This document shows, piece by piece, positions 16,901 through 28,800 of a stretch of 64,000 nt of DNA. The DNA comes from Nematostella vectensis (lineage: Eukaryota > Cnidaria > Anthozoa > Actiniaria > Edwardsiidae), in assembly GCF_932526225.1 (NCBI RefSeq), contig NC_064035.1:15176469-15240468 (forward strand), given 5' to 3'. The notes beneath the pieces are model-generated. The model did no database searches. It was given only the letters and a program-made list of their open reading frames with translations, and was not told the origin of the DNA. The position numbers were made by a program, and so were the translations under genes. Every line of letters starts with the position of its first letter. Within the stretch, counting starts at the first letter, position 1.

Positions 16901-19900
16901 AAATGGTATAGGAATATTCAAAATGGCTGCATCCAAATGTGAAATGAAAGAGGCAGGAAATATCAATTTTAAAATAAAAACTGACAGTATTTCCGAAGAA
17001 AGCATAGGGACTTTTCTATTTCAAAGTCAAAATGACAAGTTTGTATTTAGAAATAACCTTTTTTTCGTCAACGAAAAAATGAATTAAATGCCAAAAGTAG
17101 AATTGCCGGAAATTCGCCCTGACTTACTTTTTGTTTATGAAAATAAACAGAAATATCAAATAATGTTAGGTACCTTCAAAATGGAAATGAAATGGAAGTT
17201 CTTTTAAATTTCTAATTTTCAATTGAATAAAGGTAGGAAATATCAATTTTAAAATGAAAATTGACAATATCGAAAAAGCATAGGAATTTTTCTAATTCAA
17301 AGTCAAAATGACAAGTTGAAATTTAGAAATAACCTTTTTTTCGTCAACAAAAAATGAAATAATTGCCAAAAATAGAATTGCCGGAAATTCTCACTGATCA
17401 AAAGCAAAACACCGGACTTGCAAATGCAAAGTACAAACTAACAAAAGCAAAATACAAACTCGCAAAAGCAAAATACAAACTAGCAAAATAGAAATATAAA
17501 CTCAGAAGCAAAATACAAACTAGCAAAATAGAAACACAAACTCACAAAAGCGAAATGCAAACTCACAAAAAGCAAAGTACAAACTCGAAAGTAAAATACA
17601 AACTAGCAAAAGCAAAATACAAACTCGCATAAGCAAAATACAAACCCGTAATGTTGATTGCAAAACATGGAAATGCGAAACCGAATAGGGCAGTGGCCCC
17701 GCTGGGCTTCTGTACACCCCCCCCTCTCATCCCACCAGCACCAACCCCCCATCCCATAAGCACCACCCCCCCCATCCCACCAGCACCACCCCCCCCATCC
17801 CACCAGCACCACCCCCCCCCCATCCCACCAGCACCACCCCCCCCCCCAATCCCACCAGCACCATTACGGAGGTACGATGCCTCCAACAGATCAGATCCGA
17901 TCAGATCAAAATTTTATATATGCCCTCATCAAAGGTTGTCAAAGTTTGTTACAAAATATCATTTTTGTTTTAACCTGATAATAACAGCAACAAGTTTAGA
18001 AACAGTGAACTTATCAGCCGCAGAACTCTTAAACACAGAAGCCAGTAGCAATGTGAATAGACCTGAAATAAAAAAATAAAATAAAACACATTATTACTAT
18101 ACTACTGTATGTCTACTGTAGCTCTATGATGGGGGTGCTACAAGATGGTCACGTGATTTTTGAAATCGATAACGTCGTCAAAAACAACAATATCCATATC
18201 TCATGATTATCTTCAGACAACAAGAGTTAGGATAGGATAGTCACGTGATGTGTGACGTAACCGGTTATGTCATAAAAAAGAGAAATCCGGGTTTTCTTTG
18301 TTATTGAACGAAAACCAGCAAAGTTTGATTTGGAGCTCCGCTTTTAGGCAGTGCCTCAATCTTTATATTATAGCATAATTTCTTACCTGATGATGACGAC
18401 AGAATGTTGACAGCAGCAGGCGATGTATCATTAAGAGCCTCTTGGTAACTCCACGTTGCTAGGAACCACTACAAAAGGATGGTAAAATCATACATGTTTC
18501 TAGGAAAAACGAAAGAATGATGTTTTTACCCACCAGAATACAGAACATCAAGGCTATCTTAGCAACTTGAAGTAGGCTCATTTTCTCTGCCTGTCTTGCC
18601 AGCTCTTCGGTTGCTTCGTGAGACATGCGTGCTAACCGAGTTGAATTATCTGCTACAAAAACAATGTAAATTATATAAACAATATGAGATATCATGGCAT
18701 GCAGTGACATCACACCATCTTCAGATAAGTAGCCAGTGGGAGTTTGGAGGGTTTGGAAAAACTCCCTACTCAACTGAAAGGTCTGCTTTAATAAAAGAAA
18801 ATAAAGAACCACATGCCTAGAAATGGTTCTGCAAAATGGTGTTTAACAAACACCACCTAACCTTCCCCCCTAACTCAAACCTTTCCCCTCAAAATCCTGG
18901 CTAATAGTCAGTTGGGGACAAAGACAGTACAAACCGTCCAAATTCAAATAAACAACAGGTAAATTCCTGTATAAACTCACCTTGAAGGTGTCTTACTTCT
19001 CGTACACTGTTGAAGTGAACATGTCGATTACTACCTGTTGGCAGAAAAAAAGGGAATAGGTCTTCATCCTTTTTGTCCACAGGGCACAAGAATTTAAAAA
19101 AAAAAGATACCACCATAAATATTTTAAATGCTTGTTGAAACGGCCAAGGCCTAAAATTTTTACATTGTCCTGGAGACAAGGCTACTTTGAGAGTTGGTGC
19201 TTATTCTATGAGACTATGAGATGATGAATGTCCCTTTTACACAGGGAGAGGTTTTTTGAAAATGGTTGGGTTTTCTTTAGCTAAATAAACACTTGTGATT
19301 CTGAATAATAAAGAAATACTATATATCATCAAATTGTGTAGTGTAGTCTAACCTACTTTCATCTACTTGGTTATCCTGGCTGACTTCTTCATCTGTGACT
19401 GGCTCAAATACTGATTCCCCCTGGTGAGAAACAAAGAAGCAAGTCAAGAAAACAAGCAGATATCAATTAGTCCCCAAAATCAACATCGATTTCAACAAAG
19501 TTTTGCCTCTGTTAGTCATGCACAATTCAGATAAATTCCAGATAAATGAATGACATAACATGATGAATGACGTAAATAGAAGCCTTGCTTGTGAACAAAT
19601 AGGAATATGCAGCACCTTCCATTCAGCAAAATAATCTTAAAGTATTTGTACTACCAAGCAACTATTTCCAAGAAACATTTCAATAAAAAAGATGCAAACA
19701 TGGAATCATGTATAACTAAAATGATTAATAAATATAAATAGAGCAATTTATGCTTGATTTTGATCATCTACATACCAATATCTGCTGGTGAGCTGGTGAC
19801 TGTGAACGGGATGAGGTTGGACTTGATAACAATGAGCTGCCTTCCCTGACTGTATGGGTAGGTATCACCAGTCCATTGCTAGGTGAACCCCCTTGATTGG

Positions 19901-22900
19901 GGAGAGACTGGAGCACCTAGATCAATGTCATAGTTCATCAGTGAAGCTTGTTGTACACTAAATGTGTCTTGTGCCCTTGTCATACACTAAATGTGTTTTG
20001 TGCCCTTGTTGTACACTAAATGTGTCTTGTGCCCATGTTATACACTAAATGTGTCTTGTGCCCTTGTAGTTCACTAAATGGGTCTTGTGCCCATGTTATA
20101 CACTAAATGTGTCTTGTGCCCATGTTATACACTAAATCGGTCTTGTGCCCTTGTTGTATACTAAATGTGTCTTGTGCCCTTGTTGTACACTAAATGTGTC
20201 TTGTGCCCTTGTTATACATTAAATGTGTCTTGTGCCCATGTCATACACTAAATGTGTCTTGTGCCCTTGTTGTACACTTAATGTGTCTTGTGCCCTTGTT
20301 GTACACTAAATGTGTCTTGTGCCCTTGTTGTACACTAAATGTGTCTTGTGCCCTTGTTATACACTAAATGTGTCTTGTGCCCTTGTCATACACTTAATGT
20401 GTCTTGTGCCCTTGTCATACACTAAATGTGTCTTGTGCCCATGTCATACACTTAATGTGTCTTGTGCCCTTGTTGTACACTAAATGTGTCTTGTGCCCTT
20501 GTAGTTCACTAAATGTGTCTTGTGCCCTTGTAGTTCACTAAATGGGTCTTGTGCCCATGTTATACACTAAATGTGTCTTGTGCCCATGTTATACACTAAA
20601 TCGGTCTTGTGCCCTTGTTGTATACTAAATGTGTCTTGTGCCCTTGTCATACACTAAATGTGTCTTGTGCCCTTGTCATACACTAAATGTGTCTTGTGCC
20701 CTTGTTATACACTAAATGTGTCTTGTGCCCTTGTTATACACTTAATGTGTCTTGTGCCCTTGTCATACACTTAATGTGTCTTGTGCCCTTGTCGTACACT
20801 AAATGTGTCTTGCGCCCTTGTCGTACACTAAATGTGTCTTGTGTCCTAGTCATACACTTAATGTGTCTTGTGCCCTTGTTATACATTAAATGTGTCTTGT
20901 GCCCATGTCATACACTAAATGTGTCTTGTGCCCATGTCATACACTAAATGTGTCTTGTGCCCTTGTTGTACACTAAATGTGTCTTGTGCCCTTGTTGTAC
21001 ACTAAATGTGTCTTGTGCCCTTGTCATACACTTAATGTGTCTTGTGCCCTTGTTGTACACTAAATGTGTCTTGTGCCCTTGTTGTACACTAAATGTGTCT
21101 TGTGCCCTTGTTGTACACTAAATGTGTCTTGTGCCCTTGTTGTACACTAAATGTGTCTTGTGCCCTTGTTGTACACTTAATGTGTCTTGTGCCCTTGTTG
21201 TACACTTAATGTGTCTTGTGCCCTTGTCATACACTTAATGTGTCTTGTGCTCTTGTTATACACTAAATGTGTCTTGTGCCCTTGTTGTACACTAAATGTG
21301 TCTTGTGCCCTTGTTGTACACTAAATGTGTCTTGTGCCCTTGTTGTACACTAAATGTGTCTTGTGCCCTTGTTGTACACTAAATGTGTCTTGTGCCCTTG
21401 TCATACACTTAATGTGTCTTGTGCCCTTGTCATACACTAAATGTGTCTTGTGCCCTTGTTGTACACTAAATGTGTCTTGTGCCCTTGTTGTACACTAAAT
21501 GTGTCTTGTGCCCTTGTCATACACTTAATGTGTCTTGTGCCCTTGTTGTACACTTAATGTGTCTTGTGCCCTTGTTGTACACTAAATGTGTCTTACTTAA
21601 ATACTTAAATAAATACTCCCTATACACATGTATATATAGCTTACGCTAGTAATGGGAGGGTTGGTCAGCTTTAAAGCCGGCGTAGGTGCGAAGGCACCTT
21701 TAGCTGCCTGATGGCCGGCAGAGCGGCTGTTTTAAATGCCTCTAGGGTTACTTGATTGACAACGTTACTGGGAAGTAAGTTCCAGATTCTTATAGCTCTT
21801 GGAAAAAAGGAATAATTATAGGATAGAATATTAGACTGTAGTTGCAAAAAACTATGGTTATGCCTCCTAGTGACTCTATATGACGGTTGAGAAACAGAAG
21901 TAGGGAGAGGGCAGGCCACAAGGTTGTTATAGAATTTAAACATTAGAACTGACTGGTGGAATAGTCTTCTAGTTTCAAGCGTATCCCATTTTAGTTGGTT
22001 CACAAGCTCTGTGGAGCTAGCTTGGAAAGTATAGTTGTTTGTTACAAATCTGGCTGCGTTCTTTTGTACCTGTTCTAATCTATTTACGTCTGTGTCTGTA
22101 TAAGGGCTCCATGCCGCTGAGGCATATTCCAGTGATGGTCGTACGAGCGATAAATAAGCACGTTCTTTTACTGCAGGCTCGCAGGGTTTCAAAGTTCTTC
22201 TAATCGCGCCGAGGGTTTTGTTAGCCTTCGTCGCTATTTTGGAACAGTGGGGGCCCCAGCGTAGTTGTTTATTGCATCTTACTCCAAGATAGTCTTGGTC
22301 TGCCACTTGAGTAAAGGGCTTCGCGCCTGCAGTATACACGTATGTTGATGGTTTTCTCTTCTTCGTTACTGATAGTAAGTAACATTTTGTCACATTAAAT
22401 TCCATTTGCCATGCTGATGACCATTTATAAACACCGTCCAGATCTTCTTGGAGTGCTGTATGGTCATCCGTTGTAGAGATTGGGCGATAAATGATCGTAT
22501 CATCTGCGAAGAGTCTGACCTGGGACTTCGATGCTTCACAGATGTCATTTATATACAGTAGGAACAGAGTTGGTCCCAGAACGGAGCCCTGTGGAACGCC
22601 TGATGTTACATGCACTTTGCTAGAGTGGGATCCATTGACTACCACGTACTGGGACCTGTTTCTCAAAAAGCCAGATATCCATGCTAGTGTCTTCCCCTCG
22701 ATGCCATAATGAGAAAGCTTCTTGAGGAGCTTTGAGTGCGACACTTTATCGAAGGCTTTACTGTAATCTAATAGTAAAGCATCCACTTGGCCATGATGGT
22801 TTAATGTAGTTGCCCAGTCGTGGAATGTGAGGACTAGCTGAGTCTCACAAGATAGTGCTTGCCGAAAACCATGCTGGAAGATAGACAGTATGTTGTTGGC

Positions 22901-25839
22901 TGCTAGATGCTTGTTCAGGTGGCTAAGAACAATGTGCTCCATAATCTTACAGCAGATGCATGTAAGAGAAATTGGGCGGTAATTTTGTGGTTGGTCTTTG
23001 GCTGACTTCTTGTGCACCGGTACGACCATTGCGTTTAGCCAGATTTTTGGCAAAGTTCCCTCTTGATAGCTTTGATTAAAAATGAAGCACAGTACACCGG
23101 ATAGTTCCTTTGCCAGATCTCGTAACACGCGAGGCGAGATGCCATCAGGACCATTACTTTTGTTTACATTCAAACCAGCTAGCTGTTTAAATACGCCTTG
23201 TGCCCTTGTTATACACTAAATGTGTCTTGTGCCCTTGTTGTACACTAAATGTGTCTTGTGCTCTTGTTATACACTAAATGTGTCTTGTGCCCATGTCATA
23301 CACTAAATGTGTCTTGTGCCCTTGTTGTACACTAAATGTGTCTTGTGCCCTTGTTGTACACTAAATGTGTCTTGTGCCCATGTCTACACTAAATGTGTCT
23401 TGTGCCCTTGTTATACACTAAATGTGTCTTGTGCCCATGTCTACACTAAATGTGTCTTGTGCCCTTGTTGTACACTAAATGTGTCTTGTGCCCTTGTAGT
23501 TCACTAAATGTGTCTTGTGCCCTTGTTGTACACTAAATGGGTCTTGTGCCCTTGTTGTATACTTAATGTGTCTTGTGCCCTTGTTATACACTAAATGTGT
23601 CTTGTGCCCTTGTTGTACACTAAATGTGTCTTGTGCCCTTGTTGTACACTAAATGTGTCTTGTGCCCTTGTTGTCCACTAAATGTGTCTTGTGCCCTTGT
23701 TGTACACTAAATGTGTCTTGTGCCCTTGTTATACACTAAATGGGTCTTGTGCCCTTGTAGTTCACTAAATGTGTCTTGTGCCCTTGTTATACACTTAATG
23801 TGTCTTGTGCCCTTGTAGTTCACTAAATGTGTCTTGTGCCCTTGTCATACACTAAATGTGTCTTGTGCCCATGTCTACACTAAATGTGTCTTGTGCCCTT
23901 GTTATACACTAAATGTGTCTTGTGCCCTTGTCATACACTTAATGTGTCTTGTGCCCTTGTCATACATAACACTAAATGTGTCTTGTGCTCTTGTCATACA
24001 CTAAATGTGTCTTGCGCCCTTGTCATACACTAAATGTGTCTTGTGCCCTTGTCATACACTAAATGTGTCTTGTGCCCTTGTCATACACTAAATGTGTCTT
24101 GTGCCCATGTCTACACTAAATGTGTCTTGTGCCCTTGTTATACACTAAATGTGTCTTGTGCCCTTGTCATACACTTAATGTGTCTTGTGCTCTTGTTATA
24201 CACTAAATGTGTCTTGTGCCCATGTCATACACTTAATGTGTCTTGTGCTCTTGTTATACACTAAATGTGTCTTGTGCCCATGTCATACACTAAATGTGTC
24301 TTGTGCCCTTGTCATACACTTAATGTGTCTTGTGCCCTTGTTGTACACTAAATGTGTCTTGTGCCCTTGTCGTACACTAAATGTGTCTTGTGCCCTTGTA
24401 GTTCACTAAATGTGTCTTGTGCCCTTGTAGTTCACTAAATGTGTCTTGTGCCCTTGTTGTACACTAAATGTGTCTTGTGCCCTTGTAGTTCACTAAATGT
24501 GTCTTGTGCCCTTGTAGTTCACTAAATGGGTCTTGTGCCCTTGTAGTTCACTAAATCGGTCTTGTGCCCTTGTTGTATACTAAATGTGTCTTGTGCCCTT
24601 GTCATACACTAAATGTGTCTTGTGCCCATGTCATACACTAAATGTGTCTTGTGCCCATGTCATACACTAAATGTGTCTTGTGCCCTTGTTGTACACTAAA
24701 TGTGTCTTGTGCCCTTGTAGTTCACTAAATGTGTCTTGTGCCCTTGTAGTTCACTAAATCGGTCTTGTGCCCTTGTTGTATACTAAATGTGTCTTGTGCC
24801 CTTGTCATACACTAAATGTGTCTTGTGCCCTTGTCATACACTAAATGTGTCTTGTGCCCTTGTCGTACACTAAATGTGTCTTGTGCCCTTGTCATACACT
24901 AAATGTGTCTTGTGCCCTTGTCATACACTAAATGTGTCTTGTGCTCTTGTCATACACTAAATGTGTTTTGTGCTCTTGTCATACACTAAATGTGTTTTGT
25001 ACGTTAAATATGTTGTGTTCCATGGTTTCTAATTTTCTTCTAAAGTTTTCCTGCTCTAGAGCACCTTTTCACTTGCCTTGCCACAATCAATCCATCCCAC
25101 AAAAACCAAAACACATACTATTGATAAAATAATGCTAAATGTTCTTAATAGAGATCCCCATGTGAATACTGCAACAAGGTGGTACAATGCTCTTACATGT
25201 TTGTTACAGAAAGTGTTCCAGCACTGGATCTGCCAGGGGTGATAAAACACAAATCCCAACAGGTACACAACAAATGCTGAGGTCTTGAAGTATGTTGTGA
25301 AGAATGGTTTATTGAAGCCTTCAGTGTGGAATATATACTGCAAAACATAACAACACACGATAAATGCAAGGCCTCAATGATGCGCAAGTGCTCAATGATA
25401 CTGAACCAGGAAAATCCAGAAAATCACTGATGCAACCTAAGCAGCTCAATTGTATTGTTCACCAAGTAAATAATGCAATGTTGACCTCAATCAGTTTCTG
25501 ATAAGAACCTGACAATTTTTATGTTTCATTTTGGGTAAACTGGTGGATCATCCACTGTATTTTTTATAAATTACTTTTGGTGGAGATAACAAGTGTCTTT
25601 TCAAAATATTTATAAGAAAACAAATTTTATACAGCGCCTAGCTATTTGAGCGCCTAATGTTGAGTAGTGTACATTATAAGATTGGATACCACAGAAAACT
25701 ACTCATTTTTGTGTGACCACAAAAGTCAGGCTGTATTTCTTCTCTTACTTACATCACTTAATTCAGCTGAGGCAACCCAAATAATATTGACCAGCAACAA
25801 GACCATTACACCAAGAGCCAGGCGCCGCTTTCTCTGCAT
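10960..25839 (-). CDS. SLC35F5: SLC35F5-like solute carrier, 13 coding exons
   Basis: Coding exons, in plus coordinates: 10960-11199, 12785-12875, 13892-14054, 14283-14356, 14431-14526, 17975-18062, 18387-18468, 18534-18652, 18981-19034, 19357-19420, 19776-19916, 25197-25337, 25753-25839. They total 480 codons including the stop, in frame at every junction. The protein is a multi-pass membrane transporter of the nucleotide-sugar/EamA group with about ten helices. Hallmarks are the start '[22 protein letters not shown]', then '[14 protein letters not shown]', '[12 protein letters not shown]', '[20 protein letters not shown]' and '[12 protein letters not shown]'. SLC35F5 is an orphan transporter of intracellular membranes. 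Exon 1 is probably non-coding and further right. The start could lie upstream, but exon 25753 continues only to an acceptor at 25864. Introns hold most of the repeats listed here. Confidence 0.92.
11400..11768. repeat. 26-bp G-rich minisatellite (about 14 copies)
   Basis: Unit GTGGGGGAGTGTAGGTGGTG + CCTGGG, with a C/T change in the last block. It is in the last intron of the SLC35F5-like gene. The strand is G-rich with runs of four or five G, so it could form quadruplexes. The Pro/His-rich ORF across it is an artefact. Confidence 0.95.
12085..12213. repeat. 20-bp minisatellite (about 6 copies)
   Basis: Unit ACTCGCACTCCCTGTACTAT, nearly perfect. It lies inside a larger stretch (11.77-12.3 kb) of degenerate TACTCCC/TACTACC repeats ending in a C-run near 12276. 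Confidence 0.9.
12984..13193. mobile_element. MITE with TTA target duplication (PIF/Harbinger-like)
   Basis: A 210-bp foldback. The ends TGCCTAGTGCACACTAGC and its inverse GCTAGTGTGCACTGGGCA are flanked by TTA on both sides (12981-12983, 13194-13196). A second, longer inner inverted repeat (CGACATATCGACATAACATG near 13001, inverse near 13130-13155) makes nearly the whole element palindromic. TTA duplications are typical of PIF/Harbinger elements; it has no coding capacity. Confidence 0.75.
13355..13461. repeat. Short inverted-repeat element
   Basis: CCCTAGTCCAGACCTGGGAG near 13360 and its near-inverse CTCCCAGGTCTGAACTAG-like arm near 13433-13453 enclose about 50 bases. It is probably a small MITE; no clear target duplication. 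Confidence 0.6.
14800..15115. repeat. 21-bp subterminal minisatellite, left arm (about 14 copies)
   Basis: Copies of TTTTGCTTTTGCGAGTTTGTA with single-base changes. The mirror copy lies at about 17400-17640 in the right arm and is more degenerate. The Phe/Leu-rich ORFs here are artefacts of the repeat. Confidence 0.9.
15850..16545. repeat. Tandem repeat of 180-196 bp in the element centre
   Basis: Three and a fraction copies are recognised by TCGAATATTCTACAGTGTAA at 15984, 16165 and 16361 and by recurring CATATTCGCGTGTCTTC. The third spacing is longer through an extra CTTTTGGTAACCCCTC segment. Confidence 0.85.
16547..16643. repeat. 97-bp near-perfect hairpin
   Basis: The arms begin ACTTCTGGAAATGTTTCAG and end with the inverse CTGAAACATTTCCAGAAGT, and CGTAAGACT/AGTCTTACG sits at the tip. 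It lies inside the 3-kb element and may be a nested MITE. Confidence 0.85.
17715..17862. repeat. C-rich minisatellite next to the element
   Basis: Several 20-24 base units of the type CCATCCCACCAGCACCAC plus a C-run, directly right of the 3-kb element. The Gly/Trp-rich ORFs on the minus strand come from it. Confidence 0.85.
19949..21594. repeat. 29-bp minisatellite, left part (about 57 units)
   Basis: Unit TACACTAAATGTGTCTTGTG + CCCTTGTTG. Units differ mainly at the junction (TTGTACAC, TCATACAC, TTATACAC, TAGTTCAC). A run of variants (GGGTCTT, then CCATG, then ATCGG, then TATAC) recurs as a block at about 20060-20170 and 20530-20640, showing higher-order duplication. It is in the SLC35F5 intron between exons 19776 and 25197. 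Confidence 0.95.
21595..23196 (-). mobile_element. 5'-truncated LINE (CR1/Jockey-type) inserted in the minisatellite
   Basis: A 1.6-kb non-LTR retrotransposon fragment on the minus strand. Its 3' end is an AT-rich ATTTAAGT-like tail at about 21595, and the 5' end is cut within the reverse transcriptase at 23196. The minisatellite resumes in register on both sides: the left flank ends TGTGTCTT and the right restarts CTTGTGCCC. This makes it an insertion into one unit with at most a 3-base duplication. Same strand as the host gene. Confidence 0.9.
21671..23196 (-). CDS. LINE reverse transcriptase, 5'-truncated but open
   Basis: More than 500 codons are open with no frameshift or stop. Motifs in order: 'SNGPDGI' at the start, 'NYRPISLT', 'FQHGFR', '[12 protein letters not shown]', '[20 protein letters not shown]' and the catalytic 'FADD' (Phe for the usual Tyr). 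The thumb and C-terminal Trp-rich region ('WSPYTD', 'IWNLLP') follow. Endonuclease and gag-like parts are missing. There is no ATG at the left of the domain; the frame simply runs in from the truncation point. The intact frame suggests recent insertion. CR1 or Jockey-group assignment is from the motif style. Confidence 0.9.
23197..25010. repeat. 29-bp minisatellite, right part (about 62 units)
   Basis: Continuation of the array beyond the LINE, with the same unit and variants. It includes short units lacking one base pair (CCATGTCTACAC) and further copies of the ATCGG-type block near 24555 and 24750. It decays into ATGTGTTTTGTACGTTAAAT near 25000. Confidence 0.95.
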
Positions 25840-25864
25840 GCTTTCATTTGAAGCAAAGAGAAAT

Positions 25865-28800
25865 CTGATGAATGGTGAGCAACAAGCTGGCAAATTCTGG
25901 AAATTGGCTGACATGAGGAATGTTTCTTTATTCACACAAAACGATCTAAGAAAATAAACAGCAACAAATATGATACTTCAATAAGAACATGAAAAGAACT
26001 CAATCATCAAAATTTAAAAATAAGCACACAACTCACCATTATTATATAAAGGAATGTGGAATTAAATTTATCTTTTTCCATTGGACCTGTGTATTACATG
26101 GCAGTGGCATAAGAACATTAAAACTTCAAATATTAATATGTAAAATATTGGTGAGAATCAAACAAGTTAGTGCTGGCATATGATATTTTATTATGAGGAT
26201 GGAGAAGTTTGTCTTTCCCTTGTCTTAAACAAAGCCCATGGATAAAGTGTAATTGATATTTACTAATGGATAAGTGACATTTTTACATGACAATCAGCAA
26301 TTGGCATTCGCTGCTAACCTTGCAAACTTAAATAATGAGCATCTATTTAATTCATTTTTTAAGAAAAGTATTATTTGGAACTGAAAAAAAAAACAAGTAC
26401 CAATAAAAACAATACGATGGATTCTATAAAATTCTGTAGAGTAAGGTAAAATATTGGTGAGAATTAAAAAGGTTAGTGCTGTCATATGATACTTTATAAT
26501 GAGGACAGAAAAGTTTGTCTCTCCCTTCTGTTGAACAAAGCCCTTGGTATAAGTGTAATTGCTCGGAGCAAACACAGCGAGTGGAGAGCAAAATTATTCT
26601 CGCCAAGGCTTTCCACAAGCTTCCAGGCTCCTCAGCCCATAAACCCCAGCATTTTTATATGGAGCGAACCATGTTCTCACCGCTTGGGTTTTCAGTCTGT
26701 CAATCAAATTCAAGACAATGATGTTGATGGGCAATTGGGAGTACTTCGGAAATTTTACAATGTGAGCATGGTTTGCAAATGGGAGGACAATTCCAGACGG
26801 GAAGAGTTTGCTGGCGATATTTTGGTAAGTACTGAGCAATTTTTTTTAAAAAGAAATCTATAAGCGATACTTCAGCTTTAAAACTATGCCTTTGGGTAGT
26901 TTGAAGAAAATTATAAGCCAGATTCCACAAGTGATAAAGGGGTTTTCATGCCCGAAATCTCACCCCGAAAAACTCAGGGTTATGAACTATACGAAATCCG
27001 CTCTTATTGATATGTTTACTGTCCCTTTTATGTTGAAGGCTTGTAATAAAGGAGCTATTTCACAAACTGTTTGTTACGACAGGCTTCACGATGTGGTAAC
27101 CATGCGAAATGTACATGAATTAGTCAGTGGTGACAGTCAAAATCAAACAGTCGGTGGTGACTGTCAACGTCTTAATAGTTTGAAATCATAACATAGAAGT
27201 GATTTATTATTATGATTTATTATTTACTATCGTAAATTCTTGTTTCAGTGTATTGGTTTTTGCGCGTGACTTTTCATGGCCTGCTTCAGGTTTGTGTTTT
27301 TTTATATATTCTGAATAACAAAAAAAAATTATCTCTCCCCATTCCAATATTTTAATATTACAGTTAATTAATTGTATTTGTATTTTCTACTCAATAGATC
27401 GAGAAAATCATACAACCACCACCAACAAGGGAGAATCCTGATTCTACAGAAGGGACCCAGAGTAAAACAAATATGGAGACCAAAGTTGAAACCTTTGCTT
27501 CAGTAAATGTGTATAGGAGAATTGGGTGAAAAGGAGGACCTTAGGCCCCTGTGCCCCGCCTAAGGTCTGCCAATGAATGACAAATGCAAAGCTCTAGCAT
27601 CTAGCTCTAGCAGTCTACTTCATGTAAAACTGACATGATTCTGTAATCTACTGTATTGAAAAAATGATGTTTTTGTAAAACAATTTATACCAGACACACT
27701 TCAAACTGAAGAGAAACTCACAACTTAAAATAAAGAAAACTCATTGACGTTTTTGTTTATTTCTCACTCTATAGGCAGCCACAAAAAGTCTCTACTATAT
27801 CCCCAGCTGGAGAAATACAGTTTCAGCCACCTAGAAAAATGTTTTATTGCCTTACCTACCACATGGTACTAACTACTGTTTATCAAATTCCATGGACTGC
27901 TGATAATAGTTTAATAAAACAGAGGAAATGATTGATAGATTGATGAACCCCTTTGAGCACTCACTATCATATGATATCTCTAGTTGATATTTACTAATGG
28001 TATAAGTGACATTTTTACATGAAAATCAGCAATTGACATTCGCTGCTAACCTCACAAACATAAATAATGAGCATCAATTTTTTTAAAAAAAAGTATTATT
28101 TGGAACTGAAAAAACAAGCACCAATAAAAACAAAACGATGCATGCTATAGAGTTCTGTAGACTTAGGCTGCAGCTTGAGTGATGTGACAAGCATATTTTA
28201 GAGTGACTGAACAGCTTAGCAACCTACTGAGTGCAACTTATATATGCACTGGTCATTTAAAACCCTTATACGGCAAGAGTGCAACATATGAATCAGGCTT
28301 TAGTTACTTATTTCTGAAACCTCTGCAAGTCGGGCCAATACAAAAACATGTGATAAGGGGTGCCTACAGCGAGCTCAGGGGCAAGCACTAGAACCCAGAC
28401 TCGCACGGTTAGACCCGACTTTAACCTTGTCTAAATTACATTCAGACAAATATATCATCGCCACCAAACTACTGTTCTCTTTTGAATTCTTTCAGGATAT
28501 ATCATTTCGGTCTGAATTAAGGCAAACTCAGGTAGGCTCATACAAAATCTGTTAATTTTAAAACACTCACCATAAACCTGGAATAACTGTGAAGGGGTTA
28601 AAGAGATCTATAAAATGAATTTTCAGCATCCTAAACGGGAGTGATTCTGTAGAAAATTTCGAGAAGAAAGAATTGCCATGTGGATTCTTCTACATCAAAT
28701 TCTGTTAAAACTTTTAAAAATATGGATATATCTTAATCAAAAATATCAATGAGTTCAAGTCTTTGAATTGATGAAGTCAAATATAAGCTTTTATGTAATA

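Larger units (their letters stand above)
14731..17710. mobile_element. 3-kb non-autonomous element with ~0.9-kb inverted terminal arms
   Basis: The left arm starts GAAGCCCAGCGGGGCCACTG (14731) and the right arm ends with the exact inverse at 17710. Each arm holds, outside to inside, an about 70-bp unique end, a 21-bp minisatellite (TTTTGCTTTTGCGAGTTTGTA) and an about 450-bp AT-rich segment containing two related blocks. The arms meet a 1.3-kb centre (about 15640-16900) with three 180-196 bp tandem repeats and a 97-bp hairpin. TGTACACC occurs directly right of the element and, six bases off, to its left. It sits in an SLC35F5 intron, and no transposase is visible. Confidence 0.85.

Noticed and set aside
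20687-24409. Several plus-strand ORFs of 64-86 residues rich in Cys, Leu and Val
   Set aside because: They are translations of the 29-bp repeat with identical peptide periods; no gene signals.
19949-25010. Possible CRISPR array from the regular 29-bp repeats
   Set aside because: Units are directly adjacent with no spacers, differ by point changes and lie in an intron of an animal gene, so this is a minisatellite.
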